Source: Micromonospora zingiberis (GTDB lineage: Bacteria > Actinomycetota > Actinomycetes > Mycobacteriales > Micromonosporaceae). From it: a stretch of 64,000 nt of DNA. The notes below the pieces were generated by a model that searched no databases, was not told where the DNA came from, and saw only the letters and a list, made by a program, of their open reading frames with translations. Each line of letters opens with the position of its first letter. Positions within the stretch are counted from its first letter, which is position 1. Both the position numbers and the translations under genes were made by a program. This document shows, one piece after another, positions 26,992 to 35,812 of the stretch. The stretch covers positions 186,001 through 250,000 of the forward strand of contig NZ_SJJR01000007.1 of NCBI RefSeq assembly GCF_004331455.1. The letters run 5' to 3'.

Positions 26992-27497
26992 TGAAGTACG
27001 TGAAGGTCGACTGGACGGGTACCGGGTACCTGCACGACCCCACCGCGTACCTGGACTGGCTTGAGCAGCACCCGGGGGCGCTGCCCCCGGGTGCGACCAG
27101 CTTCGCTACCGATCCCGGGCACTACGACATCCACAGTCCCCGGTGCCCCAAAGACCTACGGCCATCCCGCATGAGCGCGACAGACCAGAACGACGAACTT
27201 ACGCTGGAGCTGTTCTTTGCTTTGCTGAACGACGACACCCCAGACGAGGGCCTGCGCATCACCTACTTCGACGTCGTCGACTTCCATATTTCAGTGACCG
27301 CTACACGAGGGCGGTGGGTGGAGCCGACGATCCGGCGGCTGGGCAGGTTCCAGCTCGATGAGCTGCTGCCACACGAGAAAGGGTGCAGCCACGAGATAAA
27401 GATGATTGGCGGCCTCATCACAGTGATTTCCGCCGACCTGTCCGCGCAGTGGACCGCAGACGTGCCCAGCTCGGCCGACCGGCCAGCCGACACCTGA
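26991..27497 (+). CDS. Candidate immunity protein for the upstream toxin
   Basis: 168-residue soluble protein starting at GTG 26991, whose first base is the last base of the toxin stop (TAGTG), so translation is coupled. It has no signal peptide. It contains YLDWLEQHPGALPPGATSF, ELTLELFFALL and DEGLRITYFDVVDFHIS, and has many acidic residues. No family recognised. Position, coupling, size and lack of export signal fit an immunity protein that blocks the C-terminal toxin domain in the producer. The role is inferred from position. Confidence 0.72.
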   Translation: MKYVKVDWTGTGYLHDPTAYLDWLEQHPGALPPGATSFATDPGHYDIHSPRCPKDLRPSRMSATDQNDELTLELFFALLNDDTPDEGLRITYFDVVDFHISVTATRGRWVEPTIRRLGRFQLDELLPHEKGCSHEIKMIGGLITVISADLSAQWTADVPSSADRPADT

Positions 27498-27803
27498 GGC
27501 CGTGTCACAGGCGCGGGCGACGCCGGTCGGTCACGAACCGGAGGTAGGCCAAGGCAGACGGCCGAGAACCCGGCCTGGACCAGCACCCGCCACCAGCCCA
27601 CGCCGGAACTCAACATGACGGCCCCGAGCGCCGGCATCACCAGCAGGTCTGGACCCGCGAGCAGCCGCATGATCGGTCCTGGCGCGATCGCCCCGCCCGA
27701 GGTCTCCACCAGTGGTAGGTCGTTGCGGACGTGCCCTGATCGGGCCCGGTGCAGCGCAGCGGCCCCGACGGACGTCAGGCCGGACCGCTTTCGTTCGGCG
27801 TTT
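27498..27803. other. Gap with a possible decayed minus-strand membrane-protein fragment
   Basis: No complete gene. On the minus strand around 27540-27800 the frame reads APGPIMRLLAGPDLLVMPAL and GWWRVLVQAGFSAVCLGLP, which looks like part of a small membrane protein without a proper start and running into the immunity gene. It could be a remnant or chance. Confidence 0.3.
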
Positions 27804-28643
27804 CTACGCCGCGGCACCGTTGATGGTCAGGTTACGTAGGGTGATGGTCAGTCGGCGGGCGGCGCCCGGGTCGAAGCCCGGGCCGGTGACGTCGATCGGG
27901 CGGCGTGCCTGAAAGGCAGACAGTGCGGGCTCGGGTGGGGTGTCGATCCGTTCGACGATCGGCTGGATCGCTCTGTCGACTGGTGCGGCAAACAGCTTCG
28001 CGATGATGCTTACTGCCGTGCGGGTCGGTTGCCGGAATGGTTCGGCAAGTCCGGTGTTGACGAACAACGGGTTGTGCAGCACGTACCGGACAGGGCTGTC
28101 GGGATGTTCGACGGTGAAGGCGACGCCGAGCAGGTCGTTGGCGCGGGCGCCCTGCATGGTGGCGGCGAAGGGTCGGTAGCGTCTGCGGAGTTGGAGGTCG
28201 TCCCAGCGCAGCCGACCGGCTCTGCTGCCGGTGCCGCACAGGTTCACGATGACCGGGTGGGGCGCTCGTTCGAGCGTGGTGCGTAGTTCCTCGGCGAGCA
28301 GATACCGGCTGAGCACGTACAGCGCCAAGGTGCGCTCGATCCCCTCGGCGGTTTCCTGACGCTTGGTCTGATAGCGGAAGGCACCGAACACGAGGGCGTC
28401 GATACGCGGGTGCTCTGTGCGTAGCCGGTCGGCGAGCCGGATAGTCATCGTCGGTGAACTGAGGTCGGCGGACAGAAAAGAGCACCGGTCGCCGGCGCTG
28501 AGCCGATCGGCTTCGGTGAGTAGCGCTTCACCCTTGACCTGGTTCGTTCCGACGGCGATGACTTGGTCGCCTCGGCTCAGATAGTGCAGAGCCAGCGCCC
28601 TGCCGATGCCCTGAGTTCCACCGGTGATGACCAATGTGCGCAC
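27804..28643 (-). CDS. Short-chain dehydrogenase/reductase
   Basis: 279 residues from GTG 28643, preceded by GGAAGGGG. The Rossmann motif TGGTQGIGRALALHYL is at the very N-terminus. The middle contains LVFGAF in the usual NNAG place, VIVNLCGTGSRAG in the catalytic Ser zone, and ATMQGARANDLLGVAF, where the classic YxxxK is not evident. It is therefore an atypical SDR. It is divergent from the HxlR regulator, with both starts within 74 bases, so the regulator probably controls it. Confidence 0.82.
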   Translation of the reverse strand: MRTLVITGGTQGIGRALALHYLSRGDQVIAVGTNQVKGEALLTEADRLSAGDRCSFLSADLSSPTMTIRLADRLRTEHPRIDALVFGAFRYQTKRQETAEGIERTLALYVLSRYLLAEELRTTLERAPHPVIVNLCGTGSRAGRLRWDDLQLRRRYRPFAATMQGARANDLLGVAFTVEHPDSPVRYVLHNPLFVNTGLAEPFRQPTRTAVSIIAKLFAAPVDRAIQPIVERIDTPPEPALSAFQARRPIDVTGPGFDPGAARRLTITLRNLTINGAAA

Positions 28644-28716
28644 AGGTCGTCCCCTTCCACTTGCCGGTACGCTCGATCTTCGGCTGACGGTGAGGACGGC
28701 GAAAGAAGGAACATCG

Positions 28717-29097
28717 ATGTCTCCACTTCTGTCGGTGCCGGTTACGGCGCAGGACCGATCCTTGTGCACGGCGACGGACGTGCTGCGGCGCACCGGCGAC
28801 AAGTGGAGCGTGTTGCTGATGGCGGTGCTCGCGCAACGGCCGTACGGGTTCAACGAACTCGATCGGGCCGTGGACGGGCTGAGCCGGAGGATCCTCACCT
28901 GCACGCTGCGGGGGTTGGTACGCGACGGGCTGGTAGACCGGACACCACACCCCGGCCCTGCTGCGCGCGTTGACTACGCTCTCACCGACCTGGGTCGATC
29001 GCTGTTGCCACTCATCATTGAGGTCGGCCGCTGGGCGGAAGCCCACGAGCACGACATCCGCGCCGCACGCGCCCGCTACGACGCCGACGCTTGCTGA
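28717..29097 (+). CDS. HxlR-family transcriptional regulator
   Basis: 126-residue winged-helix regulator: DVLRRTGDKWSVLLMAVLAQRPYGFNELDRAVDGLSRRILTCTLRGL, then DGLVDRTPHPGPAARVDYALTDLG, is the standard HxlR layout. ATG 28717 has GAAGGA upstream. The family senses reactive or redox-active compounds and usually controls a divergent reductase; here the divergent gene is the SDR at 27804-28643. The short shared gap must hold both promoters. Confidence 0.9.
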   Translation: MSPLLSVPVTAQDRSLCTATDVLRRTGDKWSVLLMAVLAQRPYGFNELDRAVDGLSRRILTCTLRGLVRDGLVDRTPHPGPAARVDYALTDLGRSLLPLIIEVGRWAEAHEHDIRAARARYDADAC

Positions 29098-29165
29098 TCT
29101 CGGTTCCGCATCTCGGTCGGACGGACGGTGTCCGCGAGGCCCCGCTACGGCGATAAGCTGCACCG

Positions 29166-29798
29166 ATGCGCCTGGCCGTTCTCGGACCACCTGGGTCCGA
29201 CCGGGAGACCCTCGCCGGCACCATCGCCGCGCGTGTCGGCGTTGCCTCCATCAGCCTGGCCGACATCTTCAAGGCCGAGACTCAAGCGAACACCCCGGCA
29301 GCGATCCAGGCCCTACGGCACATGAACGCCGGGGAACTCGTGCCTGACCATGTGCTCCTGTCCATGATCCGCAGCCGTCTCGCCCAACCCGACACCACCG
29401 CCGGTTTCGTCCTCAATGGCTTCCCCAACCACAAGATCACAGCGGCGGCACTCGACACGATGCTGTCCGACCTCGGCGCACCCATCGACCGTGTGATAGA
29501 CCTCGTCCTGCCCGACGCCGAGGTCCTACGCCGGTTGACCGGCCGCCGCACCTGCCGCGACTGCGGCATACCCTGGCACACCGAGTTCGCCGCCCCAGCC
29601 CGCCCCGACATCTGCGACCGCTGCGGAGGCGAGCTGTTCCGGCGCTACGACGACAGCCCTGAACGCATCACCGCAGGCCTGCGGTCCTACCGACCAGCCG
29701 CTGAAGCCACACTCAACCACTACCGCTCACTTGACAAGCTGACATCTATCGACGCGACCCTCACACCAGCGGAGGTCACGGCGAAGGCCGTCCAATGA
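29166..29798 (+). CDS. Adenylate-kinase-like protein with degenerate active site
   Basis: 210 residues with adenylate-kinase architecture and a Zn-type LID (CRDC and later CDRC). Key catalytic positions differ: the P-loop reads GPPGSDRET with Arg13 where Lys is expected, the AMP-site arginine in the GD-LR motif is Lys (ADIFKAE), DGFPR is NGFPN, and the late RL motif reads GLRSY. It is unlikely to be the housekeeping kinase; it may be a weak, altered or inactive paralogue. A broken nucleotidyltransferase gene follows nine bases later. Confidence 0.82.
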   Translation: MRLAVLGPPGSDRETLAGTIAARVGVASISLADIFKAETQANTPAAIQALRHMNAGELVPDHVLLSMIRSRLAQPDTTAGFVLNGFPNHKITAAALDTMLSDLGAPIDRVIDLVLPDAEVLRRLTGRRTCRDCGIPWHTEFAAPARPDICDRCGGELFRRYDDSPERITAGLRSYRPAAEATLNHYRSLDKLTSIDATLTPAEVTAKAVQ

Positions 29799-29807
29799 CC
29801 GGCTACC

Positions 29808-30302
29808 GTGCGCCGCCGACCACGGCCCAACTCGCACGTCGCTGATCTCTTGGGCGGCGGTAGTCGCCGTTCGCAGCCGTACATCAGTCGGTGGCATGAG
29901 TCCTCGGCGGATGTCGCACGCCGCCTGGTCGGGATCACCGTGCCCTGGTATGTGGCGGCAGGCTGGGCGCTGGATCTGTTCCGCGGTGAGCAGACCCGCG
30001 AGCACCACGACATCGAAATCGCTGTGCCAGCCGGACGATTCCCGGAGATCCGCGAGCGTTTCGCCGAGTTCACGTTTGACGCGATTGGCGCCGCTCGGAT
30101 CTGGGAATCGGCCACGCCAGAGGTGCTGACTGCCACCCGGCAGACGTGGCCGCGCGAGCCGGAGACGGGACGCTACCTGCTTGACGTCTTCCGTGAGCCG
30201 CTGGCGGCCCCCACGGCACCCTGCAGCAACAATGACCCAACACGGCCTCTGCCACCAGATTCACTCAAAATGGTTTCAGGTGGCTTGTCTCGTGGGCCAT
30301 AG
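29808..30302 (+). pseudogene. Nucleotidyltransferase-like gene, C-terminally broken
   Basis: The start WHESSADVARRLVGITVPWY and GWALDLFRGEQTREHHDIEI match small aminoglycoside-type nucleotidyltransferases, with the acidic HHDIEI as metal site. After YLLDVFREP the family normally continues with its second half, but here the frame reads LAAPTAPCSNNDP and stops, so the protein is truncated or frameshifted. Without the second half it should not be active. It could be a short variant, but the loss of homology is abrupt. Confidence 0.6.
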
Positions 30303-30374
30303 GACAGCGAATGCCGGAATTGACGGCGACCTCGTACAATCTGATCCTCGGTGTCGTAACGACGGGGGTCGGTG

Positions 30375-30908
30375 ATGCGGGCAGGTAAGATCATCTGGTT
30401 GACGGCTGTTGCCTCGCTCGCCGTGCTAGCGCTCGGCTGCGCGGCCCCAGGCACCCGAGACGGCGACGTGCCGGCGGTACCCACGAACACGCCGGCCTCG
30501 TCCGCAGTGGTGGCGGAGCCGACCGGTCCGCAGGCAGACGCACCCCCCAACCACGCCGACAACAACGGCTGGAAGCAACGGCACGAACTCTCCGCCGCAG
30601 ACCAGCGCACCGGGCAGAAACTCGCCGCGCGGATCCGGCCCAAGCTCGAGGCACTACGCGCGGCTGGAGACTTCGCGCCGGCGTCCACTCAGCGAGAGCT
30701 GCTCGAACTGGGCATCAAGGCAGCCGCGATCGAGGTCACCGCCATGCGACCGCCGACCGGACAGGAGACCCCCCCGCCGGGTGCGGTGTACGCGGTCCAC
30801 TTCGCGAACGTGGGCTGTGTGATCGGGGACGTGCGGCCCGACCGGGTCATGGTCGAGGTTACCGGCTCGGCTTCCGAATTCGGGTGCCTGGAGCCGTTCT
30901 CGCATTGA
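30375..30908 (+). CDS. Hypothetical lipoprotein
   Basis: 177 residues with a lipoprotein signal: basic start, hydrophobic IIWLTAVASLAVLALGC, lipobox LALGC. A Pro/Thr-rich linker follows, then a soluble domain with two cysteines (ANVGCVIG and EFGCLEP) that may pair outside the membrane. GTG 30372 or ATG 30375 may be the start, preceded by GGGGG. It probably sits on the outer face of the membrane. No family recognised, and neighbours give no clear role. Confidence 0.7.
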   Translation: MRAGKIIWLTAVASLAVLALGCAAPGTRDGDVPAVPTNTPASSAVVAEPTGPQADAPPNHADNNGWKQRHELSAADQRTGQKLAARIRPKLEALRAAGDFAPASTQRELLELGIKAAAIEVTAMRPPTGQETPPPGAVYAVHFANVGCVIGDVRPDRVMVEVTGSASEFGCLEPFSH

Positions 30909-31307
30909 CCCCATCGGGCGTCATCAGACCCGGGTCCGGATGGCCCGGCGGAGACGACCGGACCAGCCTCATCCTGACAATTGCTATCGGATGTGTGACC
31001 TCGGTGCCCTGGCTGGCAGGTGCGGCGAAGTCAGGTGGTGCCGAGAAGATCCCACCGGAGGCCGACGCCGCAGCGCGCAACACGAGTTCACCGGCTATGT
31101 TCCGGTGGCCATGTAGACGGCGAGGATGTAGTTGCGGTGGCGGTCAATCACGCGGACCTGGAGACGCTACTTACCCAGATCCGGAGGACGCGGTGGCGCT
31201 ATCTCGGTCGGCGGCAGATCAGCGCACAAGCGGTGGCCGGCAGTTAGCGCTGTTGGGCGAGGCTTGCGCCGGCCGGATTGTTTGCCGTTGTGGGCTACGG
31301 TCGTTAC
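30909..31307. other. Gap without a recognisable gene
   Basis: About 400 bases between the lipoprotein and the next gene. Frames here are short and lack family features. Less GC-rich patches (for example around 30975-31000) may hold the promoter of the next gene. Confidence 0.4.
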
Positions 31308-32099
31308 GTGAACGGCGAACTTGCCCAGTACTTCGCGCTCGCCACGCACGGCAGCGCCTGGTTGGACGGGCGTACCGCGTCGATTCCCGCGCGGCCGGAG
31401 CAGACTCACCGCGCGTTTGAGGGCGTCGGCGCCGTGACCTTCGGCGACACGGACAGCGTCCTGGGTTGGCTGCAACGGCTGTCGGCCGAACGTGTGGACA
31501 GGCTTTGGCTTGCCATGCCCGACCTGCTTTCAGGCGACGGCACCAGTCCCTTGCCGTGGCACCATCAGGCGGCGTTCGCAGGTGGCCTCCCCGCAGGCCT
31601 GCTCGCGACGAGCAGTTCAGGCAATCAGCTGTGGCGCGCATCATGGGACGTCGGCGATCGCGACGCGCCAGACCACCGAATCTGGCAGGTCACTTACCAC
31701 AACACGCCGGTTTCCTTCGGTCCCCAACGCCCTGATACCGACCAGGCGGCGGCCACTCTGATCGCATCGCTCGAACGGGCGCAAGCGTTCGCCACGCGGT
31801 ACGACCTCTACCCGTGGCACGGAGTCTTCGCTCGCGCTCGACAACAATGGTTCGCCCGCGACGCTGAGCCGGCCTACCACCCGGACCTGTTACCGGACGG
31901 TTGCTACGACGATGCGAGTCGACGACTCGCATCGATGGCACACGCGGCTTGGGTCTTCGGAGGAATGGGATCATGGAACGATCTCGGCTTCCCGGAGACC
32001 AAACGTCATGCAGAGTATGAACGGATCACCCACGAATTGTTCGCCGCGCTCATGTACGCCCTCCTGGCCAGCGCCAACGCGGACCTGACAGCCACCTGA
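31308..32099 (+). CDS. Hypothetical soluble protein
   Basis: 263 residues from the GTG at 31308 (a TTG at 31278 is an alternative; no clear ribosome site distinguishes them). No signal peptide. Regions WLDGRTASIPARPEQTHRAF, LPWHHQAAFAGGLPAGLLA and MAHAAWVFGGMGSWNDLGF give a compact globular look; Trp content is high. I recognise no family. It is convergent with the NACHT NTPase gene and separated from it by about 140 bases. Confidence 0.7.
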   Translation: MNGELAQYFALATHGSAWLDGRTASIPARPEQTHRAFEGVGAVTFGDTDSVLGWLQRLSAERVDRLWLAMPDLLSGDGTSPLPWHHQAAFAGGLPAGLLATSSSGNQLWRASWDVGDRDAPDHRIWQVTYHNTPVSFGPQRPDTDQAAATLIASLERAQAFATRYDLYPWHGVFARARQQWFARDAEPAYHPDLLPDGCYDDASRRLASMAHAAWVFGGMGSWNDLGFPETKRHAEYERITHELFAALMYALLASANADLTAT

Positions 32100-32240
32100 C
32101 CGCCACATCGTCCGGCAACCAGCGACGAGAACCAGGGCGGCATCGCACCGGGTGCTTGACCGAGCATGGTCCCTGTTTCGAGCAAGCTCGCGCCGAACTC
32201 GCACCCGGTCTGCGGCAGGCCGGTACGGTTCGTCTTCGTG

Positions 32241-34310
32241 TTAGGTGAGCCGGTCGCGCAGCAGGCCGTGTCTGAACTGGTAGACGCCGCCGGCTTGGCG
32301 TAGTACGCCTCGGCGATGGGCGTCGGCAAGGAATGCCATAAGCGGCCAGGGCAAGTCGTTTCGAATGCACCACCATAGTCGCGCATATTGGAGTGCACCC
32401 CATGAGGTCGTCAAGAGCCCGACCGCGAGCCCGACTGTGAGCCCGAGCGTGACCCCGAGCGCGAGCCCGAGCGTGAGCCCGAGTGCGATCCCGAATGTGA
32501 GGCCGAACGCGAGCCCGCACATCAGCCCGAACGCAAGCGCGTTTGCCAGCGCTCGACGCCGGTCGTTGCGTAGGAGTGCGAGCGGGTCAGAGGCGGTGAC
32601 TTCGGCGTCGCCGCTGCGGAAGGAGGTGCTGACCTCCAAAACGAGCAAAGCTATGAGCCCTACTGCGAGCGCCGCTGCCACGCGTCCGTCCGAGAGCCCT
32701 ACCACGAGCCCGCCCACGAGCCCTACCACGAGTCCGCCCAGGAGCCCGGATCCGTTGCGACGGATGAACGACCGGTCCGACCGTCGCCAGCGTATCTGCC
32801 GTCGGGATGGAGTTACGTGCCCGAACGCAAGCCCGTACGTGAGCCCGCCCTCGACCACGAACGCGACCACGAACAGGAGCCCGAACGCGAGCCCGAACAG
32901 GAGCCCGAGCCTGAGTCCGAACGCGAGCCCGAACGTGAGCCCGAACGCGTGACCGATCGCGAGCCCGAACGTGAGCCCGAACGCGGGCCCGAACGCGAGT
33001 CGTATGTGGCGGGGGAGCGTGTGGGCGAGTTCCCACCAGGCGAGGTCGTGGGTGTTGCGCTGGTGCATGTGGTGGGCGATGTTGCGGAGGTATCGGTCGG
33101 CGTCTGCGCGGTGCCAGGTGCGGCCGGTGGGGTCTGGTTCGGGTGGGTCGGGGTAGGCGGCGGGGATGAGCCGGTCGAGGAGGTGGGCGTGGACGGTTTC
33201 GGTGTCGGGCAGGTCGAGGAGTTTGCCGGGTTGGTTGTCGGGTTGGTCGGGGTCGGTGTGGGTGATGCGGGCGAGGTCGATCCACAGGGGTGCGTTGAGG
33301 GCGGTGGCGAGCCGGCCGCCCTGGTGTGTGGCGTCGCGGCGGAAGGCTGCCTCCCAGTCGTCGGGGCGGTTGGTGGTCCGTTGCAGGTATGCGCACGCGA
33401 CATCAGCGGGGATGGTGGCGATTTCCAGGACTGTGGCGGCGGCCATCGTGGTGCGGGGCAGTCTGGTGAGGGTGTCGAGGTATTCGGTGGTGCGGCTGGT
33501 CAGAATCAGTGGTTGGTCGGGGTCGAAGGTGTTGCTGATGGCGTGGACGGCGCGTGCTCGGCGAGGAGCGGGCATTTCGTCGAGACCGTCGAGCATCGGG
33601 AGAAGTTGGTTGGTGGTGATGGGCCTGCGGTAGCCGTACTCGGTGGTGAGTTGGCTAATGATCCATTGTTCGAGGGTCTGTTCGTCGGGGTTCCAGGTGG
33701 GTAGGCGTAACAGCACCGGCACCCGGTCTTCTGGGTTGCGTGTCTGGAGGAGGCGCAAGGCCTCGCGTAGTAGTAGCGAGGTCTTGCCGGCGCCGGGTTC
33801 GCCGAGGATGACGACCCGGCCGCGTAGCCGCTTGTCCGTCAGGACCTGGTGCAGGGCGTCGGGGTGATGCAGGTCGAGGCATCCGTCGAGGTTCAGCGGC
33901 GTCGGTTCACCGTCGCTGCGGATGTTGCTCCAGTGGTCGGCGATCGGCGGGCCGATCGTGGTCCAGGCAACGGGCAAGGGATGCGGGTTGGCGAGCCGGC
34001 GACGGCCCAACTCTGGACGCCACACCTGCTCCACCGCGGCGGCGAGTCCGCCCAACCCCGACAAATCCGCATGCCCGTTAGGAGTGCCGGCAGGACCACC
34101 AGCAGACCGCACCGCCTGGACCGCCAAGGCGAGCCCGAGGAGGCCGGACATGCCCCCGATGACGCTGAAGACCTTGTCGAGCCCATCCAGCACGTCATTG
34201 TCGTGTAAGGACCGGGCCAGCAGGTAGAGCACCATACCCAGCATCACAAGGCCCGCACCCCACGCAAGGCGCCGCCCTCGGCCACCGACCCGATTGCCAG
34301 CCACCACCAC
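32241..34310 (-). CDS. NACHT-type P-loop NTPase with FGL-repeat membrane domain
   Basis: 689 residues. Two hydrophobic segments near residues 15-70 anchor the N-terminus. Walker A is GEPGAGKTS at 170-178 and Walker B LPMLDGLDEMP at 237-247, followed by sensor-like ILTSRTTEY, typical of bacterial NACHT/STAND NTPases. Two blocks of tandem xFGL units (about 430-480 and 583-640) form an unusual repetitive membrane domain, separated by a basic loop and an AALAVGLIALLVLEV helix. The C-terminus is soluble. Bacterial NACHT proteins often act in antiphage defence or signalling; this one has no recognised effector domain. GTG start at 34310. Confidence 0.85.
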   Translation of the reverse strand: MVVAGNRVGGRGRRLAWGAGLVMLGMVLYLLARSLHDNDVLDGLDKVFSVIGGMSGLLGLALAVQAVRSAGGPAGTPNGHADLSGLGGLAAAVEQVWRPELGRRRLANPHPLPVAWTTIGPPIADHWSNIRSDGEPTPLNLDGCLDLHHPDALHQVLTDKRLRGRVVILGEPGAGKTSLLLREALRLLQTRNPEDRVPVLLRLPTWNPDEQTLEQWIISQLTTEYGYRRPITTNQLLPMLDGLDEMPAPRRARAVHAISNTFDPDQPLILTSRTTEYLDTLTRLPRTTMAAATVLEIATIPADVACAYLQRTTNRPDDWEAAFRRDATHQGGRLATALNAPLWIDLARITHTDPDQPDNQPGKLLDLPDTETVHAHLLDRLIPAAYPDPPEPDPTGRTWHRADADRYLRNIAHHMHQRNTHDLAWWELAHTLPRHIRLAFGPAFGLTFGLAIGHAFGLTFGLAFGLRLGLLFGLAFGLLFVVAFVVEGGLTYGLAFGHVTPSRRQIRWRRSDRSFIRRNGSGLLGGLVVGLVGGLVVGLSDGRVAAALAVGLIALLVLEVSTSFRSGDAEVTASDPLALLRNDRRRALANALAFGLMCGLAFGLTFGIALGLTLGLALGVTLGLTVGLAVGLLTTSWGALQYARLWWCIRNDLPWPLMAFLADAHRRGVLRQAGGVYQFRHGLLRDRLT
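32416..32530. repeat. Short tandem repeats encoding the second FGL block
   Basis: Imperfect 6/12-base units of the type GAGCCCGA-NNG-N repeat across this stretch; on the minus strand they encode LTLGL/LAFGL units of the NACHT protein. The opposite strand reads as an artificial Ser/Pro-rich frame. Confidence 0.75.
32815..33000. repeat. Short tandem repeats encoding the first FGL block
   Basis: About fifteen imperfect 12-base units such as CCCGAACGCGAG encode repeated AFGL/TFGL on the minus strand. The plus strand reads EPEREPER-like and is a by-product. Confidence 0.75.
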
Positions 34311-34758
34311 ACCCTACCTACCGTGATCAATGCGTCACGCCGATGGTCGTCGGTCACGCCATCCGCTCATCGGTACGAGCGAGTGGTCAACCCACCGCGC
34401 CTCATCTGGCAGGGCGGAGGGCGGCAGCTGGGTGTGTGCAGGGCATCATCAGTACTTGTCGGTATCGGGCCGGGTACTCGTTGGGTACAGCGACTGGCGG
34501 CGCGGGGATGGGTCGGACCATCGGGGAGCCTGTCACGGGAGCCGACCGCCTGGGCTGCCGTTCCGGGAGGGACGCATGCCGCCCTCCCGGGAACGCTTGG
34601 GGTGACGCCCAGCCTCGCCCATCACGGTATCCCCGGCGTCGGCCGGGAGGTGGTGATCGTCCCGATGCTGTCCACTTTGATCAAACTGTTTTCGCGGTGT
34701 CCACGTCGTGATCGGAGCGGCCGGGCGATCGGCCGTGATGACTGCCCATGAACGCGGT
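34311..34758. other. Gap without a recognisable gene
   Basis: About 450 bases upstream of the NACHT gene and downstream of the sigma/partner operon. A 142-codon plus-strand frame exists (34323-34751) but has no family features, no credible ribosome site and runs into the terminator; I do not accept it. The NACHT promoter must lie at its left edge. Confidence 0.45.
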
Positions 34759-34797
34759 CCGTGCGCGCCGCCCACTTGGTGTGGACGGCGCGCACGG
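34759..34797 (-). terminator. Terminator of the sigma/partner operon
   Basis: CCGTGCGCGCCG pairs perfectly with CGGCGCGCACGG (12 bp) around a 15-base loop, 15 bases beyond the stop of the membrane partner gene. Confidence 0.75.
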
Positions 34798-34811
34798 TGA
34801 AGGGGCGAGGG

Positions 34812-35801
34812 TCAGAACCTGCCGGCCTTGATGTCGGCCACCGTCACACGGGAGACCTCGAAGGTTTCCACAATGGTGGTCTTCAGATCCGGATAATCCA
34901 GCACGGACCTGATCGGCACCCCGTTCTGGGCGTTGATCGTCAGCACCTGCTGGCCGTCGTTCCCAAACACCCTCGCAGTGAGGGTCAGGGTGGGCTGCCC
35001 GCCGGTCGTCGATTCCGCGACGGTGACATCGGGAATGGTGGAGATCAGGCGAAGCACGCCTGCCCGTACCTTCGGGTCGCCTCCCCCCGCGGAGAGCACG
35101 ATGACGCTGTTGACCCAGAGGTAGTTGTTGGCGGCGAACTTCTTCTGTTCTTCGGTAACCGGCGGCGGGCTGGTGACCCCCAGCTGTCGAAGGATCTCCG
35201 TTCGGTCCTGCTCAGCAGTAGGGGGCTTTCCCTCGTCGTACACGGAGTTGATCATTTGCTCTCGGGCCTTGGCAAGGTCACCGGTTGCCGCGTACCGCGC
35301 CGCCGCCACCCCACGGGTATTGAAGCCGTTACCGAGGTTCTCACCACGAACGACCACCCGTGGGAGCTGGCGCCGGGCCTCCGTGAAGTAGTAGTCGCCG
35401 CTGTCGGTGTGCAGGTGGTACCGGGTACCAGATGGCACGGTGCCCCGACGGACATCGACCTTCTCGATGATCAGCGACGCGTCACCTGGCAGTACGGCGT
35501 TGTCTGCTGCGAGGCTGGCCGCCAGGGACACGAGCTTGATGTCGCCTGCCGGTGCCGGGGAGACAGGCCCCGCCTGATTGTTCGGGCCGGTCGGAGCCGG
35601 GGCCGTACCGGATCCGATGGCCATCGGCAGGACCAGCGCGAGCGCGGCCACGGCCGCGACACCACCACCGGCGGCCACGCCGATCACGTGGCGCTTGCGC
35701 CGCCGCGCACGGCCGCGCTGCTCGATCGCCTCGACCGGACGATCCATCTGTACGTCGGAAAGGGTCTGCTTCACCGCGTCCCACACCTCATCGTCGTTCA
35801 T
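34812..35801 (-). CDS. CU044_5270-type membrane protein, likely partner of the ECF sigma factor
   Basis: 329 residues: a short cytoplasmic N-terminus (MNDDEVWDAVKQTLSDV, then basic RGRARRRKRH), one membrane helix (VAAGGGVAAVAALALVLPMAIG, about residues 41-63), and a long external domain. The arrangement and position, eleven bases after an ECF sigma gene, fit the CU044_5270 family that accompanies such sigma factors in actinomycetes. An anti-sigma-like or sensory role is likely; no classic zinc anti-sigma motif (HxxxCxxC) is visible. AGGAG precedes the ATG. Confidence 0.82.
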   Translation of the reverse strand: MNDDEVWDAVKQTLSDVQMDRPVEAIEQRGRARRRKRHVIGVAAGGGVAAVAALALVLPMAIGSGTAPAPTGPNNQAGPVSPAPAGDIKLVSLAASLAADNAVLPGDASLIIEKVDVRRGTVPSGTRYHLHTDSGDYYFTEARRQLPRVVVRGENLGNGFNTRGVAAARYAATGDLAKAREQMINSVYDEGKPPTAEQDRTEILRQLGVTSPPPVTEEQKKFAANNYLWVNSVIVLSAGGGDPKVRAGVLRLISTIPDVTVAESTTGGQPTLTLTARVFGNDGQQVLTINAQNGVPIRSVLDYPDLKTTIVETFEVSRVTVADIKAGRF

Positions 35802-35812
35802 GAGCGAATCTC

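Noticed and set aside
32817..33704. Plus-strand EPEREPER-rich frame
   Set aside because: By-product of the short tandem repeats that encode FGL units on the minus strand.
34323..34751. 142-codon plus-strand frame in the gap before the NACHT gene
   Set aside because: No ribosome site, no family features, poor residue balance, ends next to a terminator.
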